A DNA stretch of 42,918 nt from Promethearchaeota archaeon (GTDB lineage: Archaea > Asgardarchaeota > Lokiarchaeia > Sigyniarchaeales > SOKP01), in the NCBI GenBank assembly GCA_019894855.1, contig JAGXNS010000008.1:341-43258 (forward strand), given 5' to 3'. A program made the translations under genes and the position numbers. Numbering within the stretch: the stretch's first letter is position 1; every line of letters starts with the position of its first letter. The notes beneath the pieces were generated by a model. The model did not search any database. It was not told the DNA's origin and worked only from the letters and a program-made list of their open reading frames with translations. This document shows, piece by piece, positions 32,460 to 41,914 of the stretch.

Positions 32460-32536
32460 AAGTAGACATAAGTAGTAGGTAATAAGGGAATATTGCACTA
32501 GACTAAATGGTTAGTAGATATTTAATAAAATACCGT

Positions 32537-32983
32537 TTAGCAAGTTTCACCATCTTTTTCGTAGCAATCAAAAATACTATCTAAATTTTCAATATGTTTT
32601 ACCATAGATTTATACCACCTGTCAAGTAAATCGCGTAATTGAACTCTTACAATTTCAAGATCTTTGGCACCGTAAACATATAAGTATCCGCGTTTATTTG
32701 TTCCTTCTTTACCATCTTTCTCGTTGAATTCTTTTAGCGACATTGATCGTTTCTCTATAATATCGAGAGCACTCAACTGCATTAAAGCTCTTTGAATTGA
32801 ACTTCTATCTTTTTTAAATTCACCCGTCAATTCCATAGTAGTCACGTTGTCGTGTTTTAATAAATATGAAAAAACGTTTGATTCTATTACGTTAAGTCCT
32901 AATATACATTTAAACAGCTTTCCACTTTTGAAAACTTTCTTCTCTTCGACCATATCTTCTAATTGTTTTGATATACTTTCCAA
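32537..32983 (-). CDS. Winged-helix transcriptional regulator (TrmB/MarR-like)
   Basis: A 148-residue protein. Residues 25-95 form a winged helix-turn-helix (Ile-Glu-Ser-Asn-Val-Phe-Ser-Tyr-Leu-Leu, then Thr-Met-Glu-Leu-Thr and Asp-Arg-Ser-Ser-Ile-Gln-Arg-Ala-Leu-Met-Gln-Leu), with a Gly-Tyr-Leu-Tyr-Val-Tyr wing strand; the C-terminal helix may dimerise. C26, C141 and C148 are possible redox residues but form no clear motif. It follows the thioredoxin gene on the same strand after 58 bases, so both may be one unit. TTG start at 32983 with GGTGA six bases upstream. Confidence 0.82.
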   Translation of the reverse strand: MESISKQLEDMVEEKKVFKSGKLFKCILGLNVIESNVFSYLLKHDNVTTMELTGEFKKDRSSIQRALMQLSALDIIEKRSMSLKEFNEKDGKEGTNKRGYLYVYGAKDLEIVRVQLRDLLDRWYKSMVKHIENLDSIFDCYEKDGETC

Positions 32984-33041
32984 GGATATTCACCAAAAAT
33001 AATTAGTTTATAACTATTTCTTACAAAATTAAAAAAAAAAT

Positions 33042-33506
33042 TTAAGTAAACGATCTTAACTTTTCTAATACTTTCCTAATATATTCCTCGTTAACAGCAC
33101 CAACAACTTTATGTATTACTTCATCGTTTTTTATAAACATCGTTGTTGGAATTCCCGTAATTCTATATGTTTGGGCAATAGAACCAACTTCGTCAACATT
33201 TATTTTTACAAATATAAATTCTTGATAGTGCTCCTTCTGTATTTTTTCAAAAACCGGAGCGAACATCATGCAGGGGCTGCACCACACTGCCCAGAAGTCT
33301 ACGATTAAAATCTTATCGGGGTACTCCTTTTTCAGATTTTCAAATTCTTCTGCCGAATGGATTTTAACAATATCTTTTGGCATGGATTGAGATTTTAACA
33401 GCGTTTCAGCCTTTCTTAGCCTAATTTTATTCAGGTCGTTTTCAGTCATTTTCTTAGCTTTTTCGCGTATTTTAAAGATGTGAGATAGTTCCACACGATC
33501 ACACAA
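33042..33506 (-). CDS. Thioredoxin with extended N-terminus
   Basis: A 154-residue protein whose last 105 residues are a thioredoxin fold with the redox motif Trp75-Cys76-Ser-Pro-Cys79 and the cis-Pro in Ile-Pro-Thr-Thr. The first 50 residues are a basic helical extension. No signal peptide or lipobox, so it is cytoplasmic and is not CcmG. The active-site spacer Ser-Pro is unlike the usual Gly-Pro. TTG at 33506 gives the longest form; GTG codons slightly downstream are also possible starts. It could reduce the neighbouring regulator, but this is speculation. Confidence 0.9.
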   Translation of the reverse strand: MCDRVELSHIFKIREKAKKMTENDLNKIRLRKAETLLKSQSMPKDIVKIHSAEEFENLKKEYPDKILIVDFWAVWCSPCMMFAPVFEKIQKEHYQEFIFVKINVDEVGSIAQTYRITGIPTTMFIKNDEVIHKVVGAVNEEYIRKVLEKLRSFT

Positions 33507-33661
33507 CTTTCTTATATGGGATCATTTAAGTTTCTATTTAAAGATCACGATTATGAAAAAAAGGATGGTTTTTTTTTATTTTTTATACTAATTAGAACTT
33601 CGTTATCATTTAAAAATACTTAAAAGGGTAAATTTCTATAACTTTCTATAATTATCATTCA

Positions 33662-34426
33662 ATGCAGTTCAAGATGAAGTTACACTCACTTTTTATTTTG
33701 ACTAAGGCGGGAGCTTGCCTATACAGCAGGAATATTACAGAACATTTTGAGAATATCGAACCAAATCTGATAACGCCCTTTTTTTCGGCTATTTTTTCCT
33801 TTTCTGAAAGCGTTATTTCTAAAGAAACGCCCGAAGTCCTCGAAATGGGTGGTTTTAGAATAGTTTTCAAGGTTGAAGGTGAGCACATTTACGCGATTCT
33901 AGCAGATACAAGCGCCAATATATTATATATTAACTCTAGATTAGCGAGCATTGTAGAAGTTTTTAAAGAATTCCTCGAGGATAACATTGTTGAAGATTAC
34001 GAGGAAATCCATAATAGTGAATTTGATGCCAAAATTGTTTCAATTATAAAAGGGGACGATGAGTTATCTTCAAGTCAACCATTATATAAAAAGATAATCG
34101 AGCTCATTAAAAGATTAACTCTTGAAAACGAAATTCTAGGAGCTGGATTATTTACTATAAATGGAAAGATAATTTTTACATCCTTACCACAAGATATACT
34201 ATTGTCCTCTCTAAAAGAATTAGAAATTAGACATATTGCAAACACTGAATACTCTTTAACGTTTTATAGTTTGGAGAACAATCAAAAAGTATTTTCGAGA
34301 ATAATTGATATTCCTTGGAAGTTAGATCCATTATTAATCGTTGTGTTATACGAGTCTTCAGTCCCTCTCGGGATGGCAGAAGTAAATCTAGAAAAAATAA
34401 CAAAAACAATTCAAAATATCATTTGA
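33662..34426 (+). CDS. Longin/roadblock-like protein
   Basis: A 254-residue soluble protein with two halves of similar alpha/beta pattern. The first (residues 6-125) resembles a longin or MglB-type domain: Leu-Phe-Ile-Leu-Thr-Lys-Ala-Gly-Ala-Cys-Leu-Tyr, then a helix Phe-Phe-Ser-Ala-Ile-Phe-Ser-Phe-Ser. The second (140-250) has Gly-Ala-Gly-Leu-Phe-Thr-Ile-Asn-Gly-Lys and Val-Val-Leu-Tyr, resembling roadblock/LC7. Such folds act with small GTPases in vesicle trafficking and are abundant in Asgard archaea. The ATG is nearly leaderless. Domain calls are by pattern; a profile search would be needed to separate longin from roadblock. Confidence 0.75.
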   Translation: MQFKMKLHSLFILTKAGACLYSRNITEHFENIEPNLITPFFSAIFSFSESVISKETPEVLEMGGFRIVFKVEGEHIYAILADTSANILYINSRLASIVEVFKEFLEDNIVEDYEEIHNSEFDAKIVSIIKGDDELSSSQPLYKKIIELIKRLTLENEILGAGLFTINGKIIFTSLPQDILLSSLKELEIRHIANTEYSLTFYSLENNQKVFSRIIDIPWKLDPLLIVVLYESSVPLGMAEVNLEKITKTIQNII

Positions 34427-34516
34427 TTTTTTTTATTAATTCTAATAATTAACCAGATTTCTAAGAATCGGAAAAATAAAATAATCTTTTTTTATGGTTA
34501 ATGATTTTTGGACTTT

Positions 34517-35782
34517 ATGTATGATTTTATTGTTATTGGTGCTGGAATTTCCGGAGCTTCCTTCGCTTACAAAGCTTCAAAATACGCAAAAACGCTTCTT
34601 GTAGAAGCACAAGACTACGATCGAGAAATACCTGTGAGAACAAACATATTTGCTGAACATAACAAACCCTTTGTTGATGATTTATTCTGGAACGACGATT
34701 CGATATTTCCTCGACCATTTGTTCAGCTGAATTACAAAAGCGAGAAACATGATGGGCTATTACACTCTAAAGAATTTGGAGCACCACTCGGTAAAATATC
34801 TCATACAGAAATATTAATCAAAAAACTTATCGATAAATTTCGAGACCAAGGTGGCACTACTCAATTTAGCGAAAGTATTGCCAAAATTGAACGGCACTCT
34901 GACCACATTGAAGTCATCAATAACAAAGGAGAATCTTTTTCTACTAAACTTCTAGTTCTAGCTACCGGCTCTCGAGGCTTTCCCTTGCAAAAATCTCTTG
35001 GTTTTGAAATTCCCGATTCATCTATGGGAATATATACTAATATTTACGCAGATGAGTCTCTTTTAGAAGAAAATTTTAACTTCCAGTACATGTTTCACTT
35101 AAATCCTAAAATTAGCCAGAACGGTCCCTTTTTCTTCAATGTTGGAAAAGGAAGAATTGCAACAGGATACTTAGGAAATAAAGAAAACCCCGCAGAGCTT
35201 AAAAGTAAATTAATTAGAATTCTCAAGAACTATCAAAAGATTCAACCTTTTATGAAAGGAATAAAATGGGACGAATCTATTCCATTTGTAAGTGGAGGCA
35301 TTTCGAAGCATCCAATAAGTTCCTTTTCAAAAGATCGTGTTATTGTGTTAGGAGAAGCGGCAGGATTAGTTACAGCATTCTTTTACGAAGGAATCTTATG
35401 TGGATTAGCTAGCGCTGATATTGCAGCTACATTATTAAAAACTTTACTCGCAGATAATTCGAATTTTTCAAGAGCTGAATTAAAGAAATACGACGACGAG
35501 GTTGCCCGAGTTTTGTTCACTTACTTTAGAAACGGCAATGCTTGTGAATATCTCTTTTATAATGAGAGTTCTTCGACCAAAACGCTGTGGAATTCTTATT
35601 CAAACCTATTAAATACTAATAAGACTGTGAGAAAATATGTGTACGAAGCACATATTAACCAAGATTTATCAAAACATAACACTGATAACGACAGATTTGT
35701 AGGAGAAAAATTATTCGCAACAATACCTGTTCTTTCTAAAATGACGCTATGGCCAAAGTTTCTAAAAGCAATGAGTTTTTAA
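34517..35782 (+). CDS. Geranylgeranyl-reductase-like FAD oxidoreductase
   Basis: A 421-residue flavoprotein: N-terminal Rossmann motif Val-Ile-Gly-Ala-Gly-Ile-Ser-Gly, and a second FAD motif Asp-Arg-Val-Ile-Val-Leu-Gly-Glu-Ala-Ala-Gly-Leu-Val followed by Tyr-Glu-Gly-Ile, as in geranylgeranyl reductases, which saturate isoprenoid chains of archaeal lipids or menaquinone. The homology is to the wider GGR/UbiH-like family, so the exact substrate is open. The start ATG at 34517 leaves the Rossmann motif at the very N-terminus; the in-frame TTG at 34508 adds three residues. No signal peptide. Confidence 0.88.
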   Translation: MYDFIVIGAGISGASFAYKASKYAKTLLVEAQDYDREIPVRTNIFAEHNKPFVDDLFWNDDSIFPRPFVQLNYKSEKHDGLLHSKEFGAPLGKISHTEILIKKLIDKFRDQGGTTQFSESIAKIERHSDHIEVINNKGESFSTKLLVLATGSRGFPLQKSLGFEIPDSSMGIYTNIYADESLLEENFNFQYMFHLNPKISQNGPFFFNVGKGRIATGYLGNKENPAELKSKLIRILKNYQKIQPFMKGIKWDESIPFVSGGISKHPISSFSKDRVIVLGEAAGLVTAFFYEGILCGLASADIAATLLKTLLADNSNFSRAELKKYDDEVARVLFTYFRNGNACEYLFYNESSSTKTLWNSYSNLLNTNKTVRKYVYEAHINQDLSKHNTDNDRFVGEKLFATIPVLSKMTLWPKFLKAMSF

Positions 35783-35912
35783 ATTTTTTAAAAGCTATTT
35801 TGACTTTATTTGTGTGTAAAAAACTTTTTATTTTATAAACTACTTAATCGTTAAATTAGTGTATATTAAAGCTTTTATCACAAAATGAGAATAAGTATTA
35901 TATGGAAAAGCG

Positions 35913-38270
35913 TTATTTATTGTTGAACTTCTCTAATAAATTTTTATCAAGCTTTTTTATTGACTCCTTAATGGTGTCAATAACGGATTTAATCTCTTTT
36001 CCAAGATCCGGTTTAATTTCAATTGCTTTATCGAGGTTTTGAAGTGCTGAATAGTAATCGTTCTTATCTAAATAGGTGTAACCCATAAAAAGCCAAGCGG
36101 ATGCATAATTCGGATCTATTTCTGTTGCTTTTTTATAGGATTCAATTGCTACATCATATTGCTTCTCGTGTTTATATGCGTTTGCTAAATTATAATGTGC
36201 TAAAGTATAAGTGGATTCAAATCCAACTGCTATTTTATAAGAATCTATTGCTTGATCAAATTGCTCTAATTTTTCGTAACTAAAACCCATGTGGTTCCAA
36301 GCTTTTGCGTGGTTCGGATTGAGATCGATTGCTTTTTTGAAGTATTCAATAGCGGTGTTATAATCTTGTTTCTCGTTATTTGCAATGCCGATGTAGTAAT
36401 AAGCGTCGATATAAGTGCTATCTAATTCTATCGCTTTATTACAATCTTTAATAGCGATATCGTAAGATCGTTTTTCAATTTCTAATTTAGCTTTATCAAT
36501 CAATTTTAATTTGAACTCGTATTTGATAGCGATGCGATTTTTAAATTCTGGACTTTTTATTGAATCATTAATATTAATTGCATTTTCAAAGTTTTTAAAG
36601 GATTCACCAAAATTGTCACTTTCTGCTAATTGGACGCCCTGTTCGACTAGTAGTTTAATTTTAGAATAAAATACCTCGTCAATGGATTTCTTGATCAGCT
36701 CCATCTCTTGAAATCTACGTGTAGGGTCATCTATTGTTTTTGCATAATCCATTTTTTTATTTAGTTTATCTAACTCCTTTTCAAATTTCTGGATTTCTTC
36801 AGATAAATCCCCACGATCTACTAAGTCTTTTAATTCTGCTTGATACACTAAACCTTTAATTTTATTAATTTCTTCTTCCATTTCTTGAGTGAGGTACATT
36901 TTATTAGTCATTTCTAAAGCTCTGTTAAAGGTTTTAATAGCTTCGTCATAATTTTTGCTCGCCAATTTATTAGTTCCCTCCCTGACGACCTCATCTATTT
37001 GAGCTAAATACACTTTGTTGACTGTATTTTTTAAATCTTCTAAGTCTTCGTTAGTTTCATCAGAGATTGGCAATCTTTTTGCTACGCTAATTGCCCCATA
37101 TAGATCACTAATAGCCTTTTCGTAATCTCGTTGCCCAATTTTTTGAATAGTTTTTTCTTTAATAAATTTGATTCGAATTTTGCAGGTTTTGTTAATAGAA
37201 TTAGTTATTTCACTTAAAATTTCGCTCTTCTCGTTTGAATCAGCCATTTTGTCTGCCAATTCTAAGGACTTGTCAAAAAAGTCTAATACATCATTCACTA
37301 CAACTATATCTTCTTCAAAGTTTTCTTTTATTGATAGTTCTTTTCCTTTATTAAAGAGAGGATTAATTTTCTCCAAATAGATTGGATTTAGCACTACTGA
37401 TGCCATTGAATTAATTCTCTGTATTTCAGATTTCTTGTAATCTGTATCATACATTTTTTTAGAGATACTTATAGCTTCTTCGAATTTTTTAGCAGCGTCC
37501 TCGAAAGTGTTTTCTTCATATAGTTTTTTACCATCTTCCATGATTGCTTTTATTTTCTCTGAGTATAATTGATTAATTAAATATATTAAGTTCTGTTTGT
37601 CTGTGTTTTTTAAGTCAGAATCAAAATATTTATCAACTATCTCCAAAGCCTGCTGGAATTCTTCAAGGGCTTTATCTAGATTACCATTATCTTTAAATTG
37701 ATTAGCTTTTTCAATTACAGTGGAAACTTTTAATGAAAAAGTTTGATTAATAGTATCTTCAATTTTTTTAATCATTTGATCTTCTAAATCTTCCATGTAA
37801 AAATCTTTTGCAGCGTCTAGTGTGTCGTATAACATGCTTATGGCTTTATCTAACTCTTGTTTATTCTTCACTAGGATGGCTTGAAAGAGAGATTCTTCGA
37901 TCCTTGTTTTATTTATTAGATAACTAATCTCTTTAACATCATAATCTTTCATATCTTTATCTACTATTTTGTCAGCAATTCTCGCTGCTTCGTCGAATGT
38001 GTTGAAAGCAGAATCAAAATCTTTATTTATTATGAAATTTCTTGCCTCTTCAATAATATCAATGATTTTCACAGAATATATTTGGTCGATTTGGGATTTA
38101 ATGTTTCTAGTTTCATCATTGCGCTCCTCTGGTTCTTTAACTCTCTCTTCAACGAATCTTAGAGCTTCTAAATACTTTTCAACGGCATCATTGTATTTTT
38201 TAAGATTTTTAAATTCATTCCCTTCTTGCATGATGGAATTAAGTTTCTTTAAGTCAGATTTCTTTACCAT
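35913..38270 (-). CDS. 785-residue TPR/helical-repeat protein
   Basis: A long soluble protein made of helix pairs. Residues 1-590 contain about eight degenerate units of about 70 residues with Phe-Asp-x-Ala-x-x-x-Phe-x-x-Ala-Leu and long charged linkers; residues about 610-750 hold four classical TPRs (Tyr-Asn-x-Ala-Ile-x-Tyr-Phe-x-Lys-Ala-Ile-x-Leu-x-Pro-Asn). TPR arrays mediate protein-protein contacts. The C-terminus is Lys-rich and helical. AGGCGA lies about nine bases before the ATG. No partner can be inferred from neighbours. Confidence 0.9.
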   Translation of the reverse strand: MVKKSDLKKLNSIMQEGNEFKNLKKYNDAVEKYLEALRFVEERVKEPEERNDETRNIKSQIDQIYSVKIIDIIEEARNFIINKDFDSAFNTFDEAARIADKIVDKDMKDYDVKEISYLINKTRIEESLFQAILVKNKQELDKAISMLYDTLDAAKDFYMEDLEDQMIKKIEDTINQTFSLKVSTVIEKANQFKDNGNLDKALEEFQQALEIVDKYFDSDLKNTDKQNLIYLINQLYSEKIKAIMEDGKKLYEENTFEDAAKKFEEAISISKKMYDTDYKKSEIQRINSMASVVLNPIYLEKINPLFNKGKELSIKENFEEDIVVVNDVLDFFDKSLELADKMADSNEKSEILSEITNSINKTCKIRIKFIKEKTIQKIGQRDYEKAISDLYGAISVAKRLPISDETNEDLEDLKNTVNKVYLAQIDEVVREGTNKLASKNYDEAIKTFNRALEMTNKMYLTQEMEEEINKIKGLVYQAELKDLVDRGDLSEEIQKFEKELDKLNKKMDYAKTIDDPTRRFQEMELIKKSIDEVFYSKIKLLVEQGVQLAESDNFGESFKNFENAININDSIKSPEFKNRIAIKYEFKLKLIDKAKLEIEKRSYDIAIKDCNKAIELDSTYIDAYYYIGIANNEKQDYNTAIEYFKKAIDLNPNHAKAWNHMGFSYEKLEQFDQAIDSYKIAVGFESTYTLAHYNLANAYKHEKQYDVAIESYKKATEIDPNYASAWLFMGYTYLDKNDYYSALQNLDKAIEIKPDLGKEIKSVIDTIKESIKKLDKNLLEKFNNK

Positions 38271-38435
38271 ATTCTATTCGCCTAATCTATTTAGCAGAAA
38301 CATTTTACATTTTAACAATTAATCCACTAGAATTATTCTAAATTTTAAAAACTTTTCTTATAAATAAAAAGCTCTACATAGAAATTAATTTTTAATTAAT
38401 TAAATCAATTTATTATAAATAAGATAATTTTTAGT

Positions 38436-38442
38436 GAAGGTG
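38436..38442 (+). promoter_or_regulatory. GAAGGTG ribosome binding site before an ATT start
   Basis: GAAGGTG overlaps an in-frame stop and is followed after four bases by ATT at 38447. The canonical TTG at 38459 is 16 bases from the site, which is too far for good initiation. Confidence 0.45.
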
Positions 38443-38446
38443 CTTT

Positions 38447-40060
38447 ATTACGACAGATTTGAATAATAAAATTCTGTTTGGCGGACCTATTATAACTATC
38501 AATAGTAATCAACCTTATGTAGAAGCTGTAAGAATTAAAGGAGATAAAATAGCTTCTGTGGGAACCTTGGAAGTTGTTAAACTTGATATGGGAGAAAATT
38601 GTGAGTTCATTGATTTAAAGGGAAATACATTACTTCCAGGTTTTATTGACTGTCATTTGCACCCGATGGGTTATATAAACCATTTATTGAATCCTGATTT
38701 AGCTAATGTGAAAAGTCTCAAGGAATTAAAGGTTTTGTTAAAATTTTTATCAGAAGAAACAAAAACAGATGAATTTATAGTCGCATATAATTTTAGTGAA
38801 GAAAGATTCGATGATCCGATATTACCCAATAGATGGGATCTTGATGAAGTATGTCCTAATCAACCCGTTTTCATTTTACGATATGATGGTCATATTGGTA
38901 TTGCTAACACAAGAGCATTGAATCTGGTAGAATTAGATGAAGATACTCACGCTCCCGAGGGTGGTGAAATCAGAAAAGATAAACGTGGCAATCTTACTGG
39001 TGTCATTTCAGAAAATGCGTTAAACCTAATCTTTAAAAAAATTCCTATTCCAAATGATGTAAAAATTACTGCAGCTACTAAAAAAGGCTCTAATAATTTA
39101 GCTCAAAAAGGTTTAACTTCATTTCATGGTATAATCAATGCTGATGCTCGTTCTAAAACTAACAATCGAAAAACAGATGAATTTTCCCTCTTTACATCGA
39201 TTCAGAACTATTTTTTGCAGGATTGTTACACCTTTATAGAAACTAATTATCCTGAAAAAGTAATTGAATTAAGTAAAAGCTCTCTAAACGAATGTAATTC
39301 TGATAGTAGAGTAAAAATAGGAGGATTAAAACTTTATCTCGATGGTTCATTCGGAGCAAAAACTGCATGTATGTTTGAACCCTTTACTGATGCACCGGAA
39401 GAATGCGGGTTTTGCGTAATTGAAGAAGAAGATATATATGAAAAAATGAAAGTTGCTCATAACAATAGACTTCAAATTATAATTCACGCAATCGGAGATA
39501 AAGCAAACCGGATAGCTATGGATTTGTATAAAAAACTATTGACTGAATTTCCTAGGAATGATCCCCGTCATCGAATAGAACATGCGTCTATGCTAACTGA
39601 AGATGTTATTAATGATATGTCTAAATATGGTGTTATCGCTTCTTGTCAACCTCCCTTTATTAATTCTGAATACAACTGGATAGCAAAACGAATTGGTGAA
39701 GCGCGATGCAAGTATACATATCCAATGAAATCAATAGTTCAAGCTGGTGTTGTTTTAGCTTCAGGATCAGATTGTCCAGTTGAAGACCCTAACCCGATTT
39801 TGGGGCTATATGCGTTAGTAACAAGAAATTCCTTCGTCCCTGAAGAATGTCTAAGTGTAGAAGAGGCTTTAAAATCGTACACTATTAATGCCGCATACGC
39901 CGCTTTTGAAGAAGATATTAAAGGCAGTATAGAAGTGGGAAAATTAGCTGATTTTGCATTATTAGATCGTAATCCTTTAGAAGTTCCAAAAGATGAAATT
40001 AAAGAGATACGGGTAATTGAAACTATTATAAGAGGTAAAACGGTTTTTAAGGCGAGTTAA
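38447..40060 (+). CDS. YtcJ-like metal-dependent amidohydrolase
   Basis: A 537-residue (533 from TTG 38459) amidohydrolase of the YtcJ-like branch. Metal ligands are visible in Gly-Phe-Ile-Asp-Cys-His-Leu-His-Pro, in Ile-His-Ala-Ile-Gly-Asp, and in Arg-Ile-Glu-His-Ala; the final Asp lies in Ala-Ser-Gly-Ser-Asp-Cys-Pro. The N-terminal Gly-Gly-Pro-Ile-Ile-Thr-Ile and C-terminal Ile-Arg-Gly-Lys-Thr-Val-Phe form the small beta domain. Substrates of this branch are mostly unknown (amides, formamides). It stands alone between the TPR gene (divergent) and a convergent unknown gene. Confidence 0.92.
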   Translation: MTTDLNNKILFGGPIITINSNQPYVEAVRIKGDKIASVGTLEVVKLDMGENCEFIDLKGNTLLPGFIDCHLHPMGYINHLLNPDLANVKSLKELKVLLKFLSEETKTDEFIVAYNFSEERFDDPILPNRWDLDEVCPNQPVFILRYDGHIGIANTRALNLVELDEDTHAPEGGEIRKDKRGNLTGVISENALNLIFKKIPIPNDVKITAATKKGSNNLAQKGLTSFHGIINADARSKTNNRKTDEFSLFTSIQNYFLQDCYTFIETNYPEKVIELSKSSLNECNSDSRVKIGGLKLYLDGSFGAKTACMFEPFTDAPEECGFCVIEEEDIYEKMKVAHNNRLQIIIHAIGDKANRIAMDLYKKLLTEFPRNDPRHRIEHASMLTEDVINDMSKYGVIASCQPPFINSEYNWIAKRIGEARCKYTYPMKSIVQAGVVLASGSDCPVEDPNPILGLYALVTRNSFVPEECLSVEEALKSYTINAAYAAFEEDIKGSIEVGKLADFALLDRNPLEVPKDEIKEIRVIETIIRGKTVFKAS

Positions 40061-40078
40061 TAATTAATGTGTGTGAAA

Positions 40079-41230
40079 CTAGTCTGTAAAATAAAGGTGT
40101 TCATCGAACCCCGTTTCGCTTATAAGATCTTGACCAAGCTTTTGAATTGCTTTTTTAGTTGGCTTCTGTAAAATGCGTCTACAAATGTTAACTACTTTAG
40201 TTAATTTGGCATCGGAAAAATCCCGTACAATATTATCATATCTTGAAAAATCTATTCCTGCTGTGTAAACTCCAGCACTTGAGTGGTCTGCAGCTGATGA
40301 GACTTGCCAATGCTCTACTTTTAACTCAATTTTTGAAAGTAGTAAACTATCGGTAAACCATTCAATGTACAAATCCATTCTTTTTGATTTTCTTTTTGTT
40401 GTTTTAAGTACTTTAAGCGCACGAGTTAATCTATCGGGGTGCATTTGTCTAAATACTTTCTCTTGAAGTTCGGAGAGTTCATCTTTAACATGTGCTTTTA
40501 TCTCTTCTAGAATAGCAATAACTTTTTGCGCTCTTTCTTCTGTAATATCTTGATGAATCGCTTGTATATGTTGAGCAATTGATGCATTTAAGCCATTACT
40601 TTGATCTATCGAAGTTTCTTGAGGACTTGGAGCGGAGGTAGAGGAAGATTGTTGTATTTCCGAAGGTAGATTATAAATTTCTCTTTGTTGTATGTTGAAC
40701 AAGGACTCTAATCTCGAAGGATCTTGTCGCACTTCGTTAAATTTTTCTTGAATATCTTCTCGAGAATATCCCATGTTCATTAAATAAAAGGCAGCGCTTG
40801 CCAATTGGTTTTCTAGTGCCTCTGAAGAGTTGTAATTACCGCCACCAAATTGTTGTCTTAGTTGGTCATCTGCTACCAAGCTAATTTTTTCTTCGATTAT
40901 TTCATTGATCTTGAGATCATTTATTTTCGTTAAAATGTATTCTACTTGATCGCTTCCCATATAGCTAAGATTCCCAATAGGACCAACCATATAAGCAATT
41001 TTTTCCATCTTCTTTAATAAGTCGGCTACGTCGTTCTGAGATTTACCCTTTGAAACCGTTAAAAAATGTTCCAAGAAGTTTTTATCAAATCCCGCTATAA
41101 TTTTAACATAGTTCTCATCGAATTTATTAAGATGATCATTTAATCCATTGCCCTGAAATTCTGGAAACAGATTAATATTATAGATCAACACATTATCTAA
41201 AACCATGTAAACATAATCAGATTTGTTCAT
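40079..41230 (-). CDS. Unknown 383-residue protein with possible UBA-like segment
   Basis: A soluble, mainly helical protein. Residues about 138-180 (Leu-Ala-Ser-Ala-Ala-Phe-Tyr-Leu-Met-Asn-Met-Gly-Tyr-Ser-Arg-Glu-Asp-Ile) resemble a UBA-type three-helix domain with its Met-Gly-Tyr loop; a Ser/Pro/Gln-rich linker follows (190-215), then a conserved-looking basic C-terminal region (Met-His-Pro-Asp-Arg-Leu-Thr-Arg-Ala-Leu-Lys). I do not recognise the full-length family. The ATG at 41230 has AGGCG upstream. If the UBA call holds, the protein may bind ubiquitin-like modifiers. Confidence 0.72.
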   Translation of the reverse strand: MNKSDYVYMVLDNVLIYNINLFPEFQGNGLNDHLNKFDENYVKIIAGFDKNFLEHFLTVSKGKSQNDVADLLKKMEKIAYMVGPIGNLSYMGSDQVEYILTKINDLKINEIIEEKISLVADDQLRQQFGGGNYNSSEALENQLASAAFYLMNMGYSREDIQEKFNEVRQDPSRLESLFNIQQREIYNLPSEIQQSSSTSAPSPQETSIDQSNGLNASIAQHIQAIHQDITEERAQKVIAILEEIKAHVKDELSELQEKVFRQMHPDRLTRALKVLKTTKRKSKRMDLYIEWFTDSLLLSKIELKVEHWQVSSAADHSSAGVYTAGIDFSRYDNIVRDFSDAKLTKVVNICRRILQKPTKKAIQKLGQDLISETGFDEHLYFTD

Positions 41231-41335
41231 GAGCGCGCCTATCGTTTAGAATTGTTAATCTATCTTTAGTGATACTGCATTTATTGTATCACAAATTTAG
41301 TAAACTAATAAAATTTGTACAATAAATACTTTACA

Positions 41336-41827
41336 TTATCGGATCTTTTGATATTTTTTTGCCATTTTTCGAGCAAAATTCATTTGTTCTTTAGTCTCAA
41401 GGCTGCATGATCGGTACTTTCTTATCCATTTTACGGGGTCCATTAACTTTGGTATATAACCGTTCTTTGCTCCCCATGCGACTAAAAATTGTCCAGTTCT
41501 TCCACAACCTGCAACACAATGAACAACTATTGATTCATTGTTTAGTTCATGTTTATCACAGATGGACAAAAAAATTTCGATTTGACTTTCTGTAGGTAAT
41601 CCATAATCTGGAACATTTATATGATAAAATTCAAACGAATTTCGAATCTCTTTGCTGTTTTCAATTTCTGAACAGTTTATAACAACATTTATCTGTTCTT
41701 CTTTAAATTTTTTGATTACAGGTGGGTCTGGCCACCAACTTGCTGCTATTCTCCCTTTAACTATCCAAGTAAATGGTTCAGATTTATAAGGCATCCCATC
41801 TATAGGCCAGTAAGTTGGTCTAACCAT
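41336..41827 (-). CDS. Dual-specificity/tyrosine phosphatase
   Basis: A 163-residue protein tyrosine phosphatase of the dual-specificity type. The P-loop is H103-C104-Val-Ala-Gly-Cys-Gly-R110-Thr-Gly with the nucleophile C104, and D74 in Val-Pro-Asp-Tyr is the likely general acid. The compact length is typical of archaeal forms. The N-terminal Trp-rich section (Gly-Arg-Ile-Ala-Ala-Ser-Trp-Trp-Pro) is common in this group. It removes phosphate from tyrosine, serine/threonine or possibly lipids or RNA caps; the substrate is not given by sequence. It lies divergent to the Nudix gene. Confidence 0.93.
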   Translation of the reverse strand: MVRPTYWPIDGMPYKSEPFTWIVKGRIAASWWPDPPVIKKFKEEQINVVINCSEIENSKEIRNSFEFYHINVPDYGLPTESQIEIFLSICDKHELNNESIVVHCVAGCGRTGQFLVAWGAKNGYIPKLMDPVKWIRKYRSCSLETKEQMNFARKMAKKYQKIR

Positions 41828-41914
41828 AGCAATCTTATCATAGTTTAATTAATCTTAAATCTTTATAATCTTTGAAGAGTATTAATAATTAATACAATTT
41901 AGAGCTTATTAAAA

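Noticed and set aside
33042-33506. Thioredoxin as the missing CcmG of the Ccm island
   Set aside because: No signal peptide, lipobox or membrane helix, and it lies 10 kb from the island. It is a cytoplasmic thioredoxin.
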